A DNA stretch of 7,902 nt from Bacillota bacterium. GTDB lineage: Bacteria > Bacillota > Clostridia > Christensenellales > CAG-138. Both the position numbers and the translations under genes were made by a program. Every line of letters begins with the position of its first letter. Position 1 is the stretch's first letter. The notes under the pieces are model-generated. The model worked only from the letters and a program-made list of their open reading frames with translations, ran no database searches and was not told where the DNA came from. Where the stretch lies: NCBI GenBank assembly GCA_023451115.1, contig JAEXFV010000158.1, positions 1 to 7,902 of the forward strand. Direction: 5' to 3'. Shown in pieces: positions 4,810 through 7,902 of this stretch.

Positions 4810-6903
4810 TTAAATGCCAAACAGCAGCGCCCCATAGGTGGGGAAGGGCCAATAACGCTGGGCGGTGATGGTTTCCAGCTCGTCTGCCACTGCCCGAAGC
4901 ATGCGCATGGCGCCAAGGATGCTGTCATGATGATAGCAGGCTTCTGCATAGGCGTCCAAATCCCGGGGCATATCCAACAGCAGCTGGTCCAGCCCTTCAA
5001 TTCGCTCATACAGGCAGGAGGAGAGGGCGGAAAGCTTTGCGGCAAGCTTGGCCTCCATGCCCCCGTCCAGGCCGGGGCAAACCCCTTTGCGGGCGGCCGC
5101 AGTGTCGCACAAAGCCTGGGTGTAGGCGGATACGGCGGGCAAAATCTGCTTTTTTGCCATATCCAGCATAGTCAACGCCTCAATGTGCACCACTTTGGTA
5201 TAACCTTCCAGCAAAATTTCATACCGGGAGTGGATCTCCTTCTCGGTGAAAATGCCATGGCTGGTAAAGAGCGCCACGTTTTTCTTGGAGATAAAGGCAG
5301 GCAGCGCCTCTACGGTGGATTTCAGATTCAAAAGCCCCCTGCCTTGCGCCTCTTTTACCCACTCGTCAGAGTAGTTGTTGCCGTTGAATATGATGCGCTT
5401 GTGTTCCCGGATGGTGCGGCGGATCAACTTGCCTACGGCCACGTTAAAGTCCGGCGCGGCTTCCAGGTTGTCTGCAAACTCCTTCAGCTCCTGGGCCACA
5501 ATGGTGTTGAGCACGATGTTGGGGCCGGAGATAGAGGTGGAGGAGCCCAGCATGCGGAACTCGAACTTGTTCCCCGTGAAAGCAAAGGGGGAGGTGCGGT
5601 TGCGATCGGTGCTGTCTTTGGCGAATTTGGGCAGCACGTGCACACCGGTTTCCAAATCCTTGGCAAAGCTGTCGGTGTATTCGGCTTTCTTTTCCAGCGC
5701 GTCCAGCACGGCGGAAAGCTCGTCGCCCAGGAACATGGACACGATGGCCGGCGGCGCTTCGTTTGCGCCCAGGCGGTGGTCATTGCCGGCGCTGGCCACG
5801 CAAAGCCGCAGCAAGTCCTGGTATTCATCCACTGCTTTGATGACCGCGCACAGGAACACCAGGAACTGAATGTTCTCATGGGGGGTTGCCCCGGGCTCCA
5901 GCAGGTTGAGCCCCGTGTCTGTGGACATGCTCCAGTTGTTGTGCTTGCCGCTGCCGTTGACTCCTGCAAAGGGCTTTTCATGCAGCAGGCAAACCAGGCC
6001 GTGTTTGAGGGCAACCCGCTTCATGATTTCCATGGTGAGCTGGTTATGGTCCGCTGCGATATTGGTGTTGGTAAAGATGGGGGCCAGTTCGTGCTGGGCA
6101 GGGGCCACCTCGTTATGCTCGGTTTTTGCCAGAACCCCCAGCTTCCACAGCTCCTGGTCCAAATCCTTCATGTAGGCGGAAACCCGGGGCTTGATGGCGC
6201 CAAAGTAATGGTCCTCCAGCTCCTGGCCCTTGGGGGGCTTTGCGCCAAAGAGGGTACGGCCGCAAAAGGCCAGATCCTCCCGCTGGTCGTACATGGCCTT
6301 ATCTACCAGGAAATATTCCTGCTCAGGGCCTACGGTGGTGATGACCCGCTGCACCGCGGTGTTGCCAAACAGCCGCAGGATGCGCAGCGCCTGGTCGTTG
6401 AGCACCTCCATGGAGCGCAAAAGCGGGGTTTTTTTATCCAGCGCTTCGCCGCCGTAGGAGCAAAACGCGGTGGGGATGCACAGCGTGCCGTCTTTGATAA
6501 AGGCGTAGCTGGTGGGATCCCAGGCGGTGTAGCCCCTGGCCTCAAAGGTTGCCCGCAGCCCGCCGGAGGGGAAGGAGGAAGCGTCTGGCTCGCCCTTTAC
6601 CAGGTTGGAACCGGAAAACTCCATGATCACGCTGCCGGAGCTGCCGTTGGGGGAAATGAAACTGTCGTGCTTTTCCGCGGTGATGCCCGTCATGGGCTGG
6701 AACCAGTGGGTGAAATGGGTAGCCCCTTTTTCAATGGCCCAGTCTTTCATGGCGTTGGCCACCACGTTGGCCACGTTGGGGTCCAGGTCCTTGCCCATGC
6801 GGATGGTTTGCTTCAGGGCTTTGTAGGTTTCTTTGGGGAGGCGTTCTTTCATTACCGCCTCGTTGAATACCATGCTGCCAAACACTTCGGATATGCTGCT
6901 CAT
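4810..6903 (-). CDS. glnN: Glutamine synthetase type III (GSIII, GlnN)
   Basis: This 697-residue cytoplasmic enzyme makes glutamine from glutamate, ammonia and ATP, the entry point for ammonium assimilation. The length (about 700, against about 450 for GSI) and the extra N- and C-terminal regions mark type III. Conserved blocks are GPEQEYF 192-198, HNEVAPAQHELAP 263-275, KPFAGVNGSGKHNNWS 310-325 (nucleotide/glutamate loop), NRTSPFAFTGNKFEFR 435-450, and the C-terminal YWPFPTYGALLF. The start ATG 6903 is set by a perfect AGGAGG 7 nt upstream. An in-frame ATG at 6963 lies inside the leader terminator and is rejected. The gene appears complete and monocistronic: its own promoter, a leader attenuator and a strong terminator. 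The symbol glnA is also used for this gene in Clostridia. A long open frame on the opposite strand (4927-6939) is a compositional shadow. Confidence 0.96.
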   Translation of the reverse strand: MSSISEVFGSMVFNEAVMKERLPKETYKALKQTIRMGKDLDPNVANVVANAMKDWAIEKGATHFTHWFQPMTGITAEKHDSFISPNGSSGSVIMEFSGSNLVKGEPDASSFPSGGLRATFEARGYTAWDPTSYAFIKDGTLCIPTAFCSYGGEALDKKTPLLRSMEVLNDQALRILRLFGNTAVQRVITTVGPEQEYFLVDKAMYDQREDLAFCGRTLFGAKPPKGQELEDHYFGAIKPRVSAYMKDLDQELWKLGVLAKTEHNEVAPAQHELAPIFTNTNIAADHNQLTMEIMKRVALKHGLVCLLHEKPFAGVNGSGKHNNWSMSTDTGLNLLEPGATPHENIQFLVFLCAVIKAVDEYQDLLRLCVASAGNDHRLGANEAPPAIVSMFLGDELSAVLDALEKKAEYTDSFAKDLETGVHVLPKFAKDSTDRNRTSPFAFTGNKFEFRMLGSSTSISGPNIVLNTIVAQELKEFADNLEAAPDFNVAVGKLIRRTIREHKRIIFNGNNYSDEWVKEAQGRGLLNLKSTVEALPAFISKKNVALFTSHGIFTEKEIHSRYEILLEGYTKVVHIEALTMLDMAKKQILPAVSAYTQALCDTAAARKGVCPGLDGGMEAKLAAKLSALSSCLYERIEGLDQLLLDMPRDLDAYAEACYHHDSILGAMRMLRAVADELETITAQRYWPFPTYGALLFGI

Positions 6904-6929
6904 ACCCTTACCTCCTCTGCTGAAACTGG

Positions 6930-6972
6930 AATAAAATAAAAAGCGCTGCGGGCACAAGCCCACAGCGCCTTT
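6930..6972 (-). terminator. Intrinsic terminator (attenuator) in the glutamine synthetase leader
   Basis: On the minus strand AAAGGCGCTGTGGGC (6972-6958) pairs with GCCCGCAGCGCTTTT (6953-6939) around a TTGT loop: 15 bp with two G-U pairs. It is followed by a T-rich run (TTTTTATTTTATT, overlapping the stem end). It lies between the predicted promoter and the ribosome binding site of the gene, so it would stop most transcripts unless read-through is allowed. It could also end transcripts of the upstream RHH gene, but glnN transcripts would still have to pass it. Confidence 0.78.
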
Positions 6973-6977
6973 GCTGT
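6962..6977 (-). promoter_or_regulatory. Candidate antiterminator hexaloop hairpin overlapping the attenuator
   Basis: On the minus strand ACAGC (6977-6973), loop AAAGGC, GCTGT (6966-6962) forms a 5-bp stem with a 6-nt loop. It uses part of the 5' arm of the terminator, so the two folds exclude each other. ANTAR-domain antiterminators, known to control glnA in some clostridia, bind hexaloop hairpins with A at loop position 1 and G at position 4; this loop fits. The usual second hairpin just upstream is not found, so the assignment is tentative. Confidence 0.35.
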
Positions 6978-6990
6978 CAACAATGGAATT

Positions 6991-7019
6991 ATGATAAACA
7001 CATAAAAGGAAAATGTCAA
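6991..7019 (-). promoter_or_regulatory. Sigma-A promoter of the glutamine synthetase gene
   Basis: On the minus strand TTGACA (7019-7014) is followed after exactly 17 nt by TATCAT (6996-6991). Initiation would be near 6984, giving a leader of about 80 nt that begins just before the antiterminator/terminator pair. It sits between the stop codon of the RHH gene and the start of glnN. Confidence 0.72.
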
Positions 7020-7044
7020 TGTTTTTTTTCAGGGGGCGCGAAAT

Positions 7045-7233
7045 TTAATTATTATTATTCGCTTGCCTGTCTTCTTCAAGGTTTACAAGCGCAATACGTA
7101 CTGCTTCTACCACAAAGGCAGTAAACGTGCAATCCGTTCCCTGAATTTCTGACTCAACTTTTTGAATCATATCATTGGGAAAGCGGATGCTTTTTGTACT
7201 TGTTTTGGGTACAATGGGGATTTTAAAGCGCAT
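7045..7233 (-). CDS. Small ribbon-helix-helix DNA-binding protein (YlcI/YnfO- or CopG-like)
   Basis: A 62-residue protein. After a basic N-terminal arm (KTSTK, 10-14) the segment SIRFPNDMIQKVESEI (15-30) reads as the RHH beta strand and first helix, and TFTAFVVEAVRIALVNL (36-52) as the second helix. The tail is four Asn residues encoded by AAT repeats (7048-7059 on the plus strand). RHH proteins of this size act as dimers that insert a beta ribbon into the major groove of short palindromes. ATG 7233 is chosen because AAGGTG lies 7 nt upstream; an in-frame ATG at 7341 would run back through the operator and promoter region and lacks conserved sequence. The gene is divergent from the 98-residue gene at 7383, with TTGCA/TGCAA palindromes between them, so it probably represses itself and that neighbour. 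Base composition is more AT-rich than the metabolic genes. It could instead be an antitoxin, but no toxin partner is recognised. Confidence 0.75.
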   Translation of the reverse strand: MRFKIPIVPKTSTKSIRFPNDMIQKVESEIQGTDCTFTAFVVEAVRIALVNLEEDRQANNNN

Positions 7234-7245
7234 ATCGCCACACCT

Positions 7246-7258
7246 TTTGCATTGCAAA
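7246..7258. promoter_or_regulatory. Candidate RHH operator O1 (palindrome in the RHH gene leader)
   Basis: TTTGCA, a central T, then TGCAAA: a perfect 13-nt palindrome about 12 nt upstream of the RHH start codon. It shares the TTGCA/TGCAA half-sites of the palindrome at 7311-7327. Binding here would block early transcription of the RHH gene. Confidence 0.5.
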
Positions 7259-7270
7259 TTTAATACAAAA

Positions 7271-7276
7271 AGTATA
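7271..7276 (-). promoter_or_regulatory. Candidate -10 element of the RHH gene
   Basis: On the minus strand this reads TATACT, 5 of 6 matches to TATAAT. No good -35 is seen at 16-18 nt. Initiation near 7264 would put palindrome O1 right at the start of the transcript. Confidence 0.3.
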
Positions 7277-7302
7277 TGTGGGAATTCGACATAAATATGC
7301 AC

Positions 7303-7331
7303 TTTATAATTATTGCAAAATGCAATATAAT
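7303..7331 (+). promoter_or_regulatory. Promoter of the 98-residue gene, with the operator between -35 and -10
   Basis: TTTATA (7303-7308, 4 of 6) is followed after 17 nt by a perfect TATAAT (7326-7331). Palindrome O2 (7311-7327) fills the spacer and overlaps the first two bases of the -10, a classic repressor placement. Initiation near 7338 gives a leader of about 45 nt. Confidence 0.6.
7311..7327. promoter_or_regulatory. Candidate RHH operator O2 (palindrome in the divergent promoter)
   Basis: TATTGCA, spacer AAA, TGCAATA: perfect 7-bp arms. A further TGCAA half-site follows at 7337-7341, at the predicted transcription start. Shared half-sites with O1 suggest one regulator binds both. Confidence 0.55.
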
Positions 7332-7382
7332 AATAGTGCAAAGAGCAGTTACGGGTAAAGTTACAAAGCCTGGAGGTGCAAG

Positions 7383-7679
7383 ATGATAACGGAACACCAG
7401 CTATTCCAACAGATTTATGATGCTATGACAGGGGAACAATCCGGGTTTTTGCCGCGTTTGGAGAAAATCCCTAATGAAATGAACCCGCAAAGCCCCTGCG
7501 GCATGCTCAGCGAGCAGGCGTTTCAAGCCCGGTTGCAAATGAACATTGCCTTGAGCGGCGATCCGGATCAGGATAGCCCGGAAATGCTGCGCCTGGTCAG
7601 CTGCTACGAGAAGATGGAACGGTATCTTTGTGAAAAGGCCTTTGCATACGGGGTGCTGGTAGGGAAGGGAGAGTTGTAA
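7383..7679 (+). CDS. Uncharacterised 98-residue protein
   Basis: I do not recognise this protein with confidence. The start is well supported: GGAGG at 7372-7376 with a 6-nt gap to ATG 7383, and a good promoter upstream. It has no signal peptide or membrane segment and is acidic in its middle (GDPDQDSPE, 59-67). It reads as mainly helical, with an N-terminal helix (MITEHQLFQQIYDAMTGE), a Pro/Asn-rich linker and a C-terminal helix ending FAYGVLVGKGEL. The overall plan recalls small Clostridial DUF6809-type proteins, which have an N-terminal LYDG-like segment and a C-terminal FIYGFRLG-like segment. That resemblance is from memory and weak. It is divergent from the RHH gene and its promoter carries the putative operator, so it is the likely regulated partner. 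A role as toxin, phage-remnant protein or regulator is equally possible. Confidence 0.7.
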   Translation: MITEHQLFQQIYDAMTGEQSGFLPRLEKIPNEMNPQSPCGMLSEQAFQARLQMNIALSGDPDQDSPEMLRLVSCYEKMERYLCEKAFAYGVLVGKGEL

Positions 7680-7692
7680 GGCCGGAAGCATT

Positions 7693-7704
7693 CATTTTAA
7701 AATG
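7693..7704. repeat. 12-nt perfect AT-rich palindrome downstream of the 98-residue gene
   Basis: CATTTTAAAATG is followed by TATTTTT. It lies 14 nt after the stop codon. It is too short and loopless to be a convincing terminator, but the T-rich sequence after it may contribute to ending the transcript. Confidence 0.3.
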
Positions 7705-7750
7705 TATTTTTCATGGAGAGCACTGTTTTCCTTAAATACGCTTTTTAAAA

Positions 7751-7787
7751 GGGAATGGTTAGTCCCCTGCGGGGACAATGCTTTCCC
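7751..7787. repeat. Two-tier inverted repeat (hairpin)
   Basis: The inner stem GTCCCC 7762-7767 with GGGGAC 7771-7776 (loop TGC) is enclosed by GGGAA 7751-7755 with TTCCC 7783-7787. There is no T-run after it, so it is not a standard terminator. It lies in a gene-free stretch (7680-7902). Confidence 0.4.
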
Positions 7788-7806
7788 ACCCCGCAAAACC
7801 CCCAAG

Positions 7807-7850
7807 CCCCCTTACGGAAACCTCCCTAAAGGGAGGTTTGCTCAAGGGGG
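7807..7850. repeat. Long two-tier inverted repeat, likely a dispersed intergenic palindrome
   Basis: The inner stem AAACCTCCC 7818-7826 with GGGAGGTTT 7831-7839 (9 bp, loop TAAA) is enclosed by CCCCCTT 7807-7813 with AAGGGGG 7844-7850 (7 bp), separated by a symmetric 4-by-4 internal loop. The near-symmetry and lack of a T-run suggest a palindromic repeat unit rather than a terminator. The remaining 7851-7902 holds nothing I can identify. Confidence 0.5.
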
Positions 7851-7902
7851 ATGTAATACGAGCTTGGTAGAAAGCAAAGGCAACTTTTCAGTATCCGCCT
7901 GT

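Noticed and set aside
4927..6939. Very long plus-strand open frame (670 codons) opposite glutamine synthetase
   Set aside because: It is exactly antisense to an unmistakable GSIII gene, has low-complexity Gly/His/Gln-rich content and no ribosome binding site. It is a compositional shadow of GC-rich codon usage.
6978..7013. Second ANTAR hexaloop hairpin upstream of 6962-6977
   Set aside because: Only a 4-bp TATG/CATA pairing with a 7-nt loop is possible, and it overlaps the -10 element, so it would not be transcribed from the predicted start.
7234..7341. N-terminal extension of the RHH protein from ATG 7341
   Set aside because: It would translate the operators and promoter region. The AAGGTG site and the conserved RHH fold both point to ATG 7233.
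7401..7691. Minus-strand open frame opposite the 98-residue gene
   Set aside because: The plus-strand gene has a strong ribosome binding site and promoter; the minus-strand frame has neither.

Overview
The window looks like chromosomal DNA from a G+C-rich member of the Clostridia, probably an Oscillospiraceae/Ruminococcaceae-type gut anaerobe. This is inferred from gene content (a type III glutamine synthetase, a YugP-type membrane peptidase, a bacterial SERCA-like Ca2+ pump), strong AGGAGG-type ribosome binding sites and hairpin-rich intergenic repeats. No species can be named from the sequence alone.

Layout. Positions 1-690 (minus) hold the N-terminal 230 residues of a PHP-domain phosphoesterase that runs off the left edge. 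A 383-nt divergent spacer (691-1073) carries outward promoters and a long, GC-rich, strongly foldable leader for the next gene. Positions 1074-4431 (plus) form a two-gene operon: a P-type Ca2+-transporting ATPase with all the SERCA Ca2+-ligand positions I checked, then, after a 4-nt gap, a YugP-like membrane zinc metallopeptidase. Positions 4432-4809 contain no credible gene. They hold a tandem array of perfect hairpins bounded by two identical 28-nt copies of a terminator-like hairpin, and then the terminator of the convergent glutamine synthetase gene.

Positions 4810-6903 (minus) encode a complete 697-residue GSIII glutamine synthetase (glnN type). Its leader has a near-consensus promoter and, about 15 nt into the transcript, a strong intrinsic terminator that overlaps a weaker hexaloop hairpin. 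This looks like transcription attenuation. Upstream lies a 62-residue ribbon-helix-helix protein (7045-7233, minus), divergent from a 98-residue gene of unknown function (7383-7679, plus). The AT-rich spacer between these two is packed with TTGCA/TGCAA palindromes, one of them sitting exactly between the -35 and -10 of the rightward promoter. The last 223 nt hold further hairpins and no gene.

How the genes relate. The Ca2+ pump and the peptidase are almost certainly co-transcribed. Glutamine synthetase is its own unit, with its own promoter and terminator. The RHH protein is the natural candidate to control itself and the divergent small gene. The best candidates for undescribed biology are the RNA leader of the Ca2+ pump, the GSIII attenuator, the RHH operator/small-gene module and the hairpin repeat at 4457-4710.
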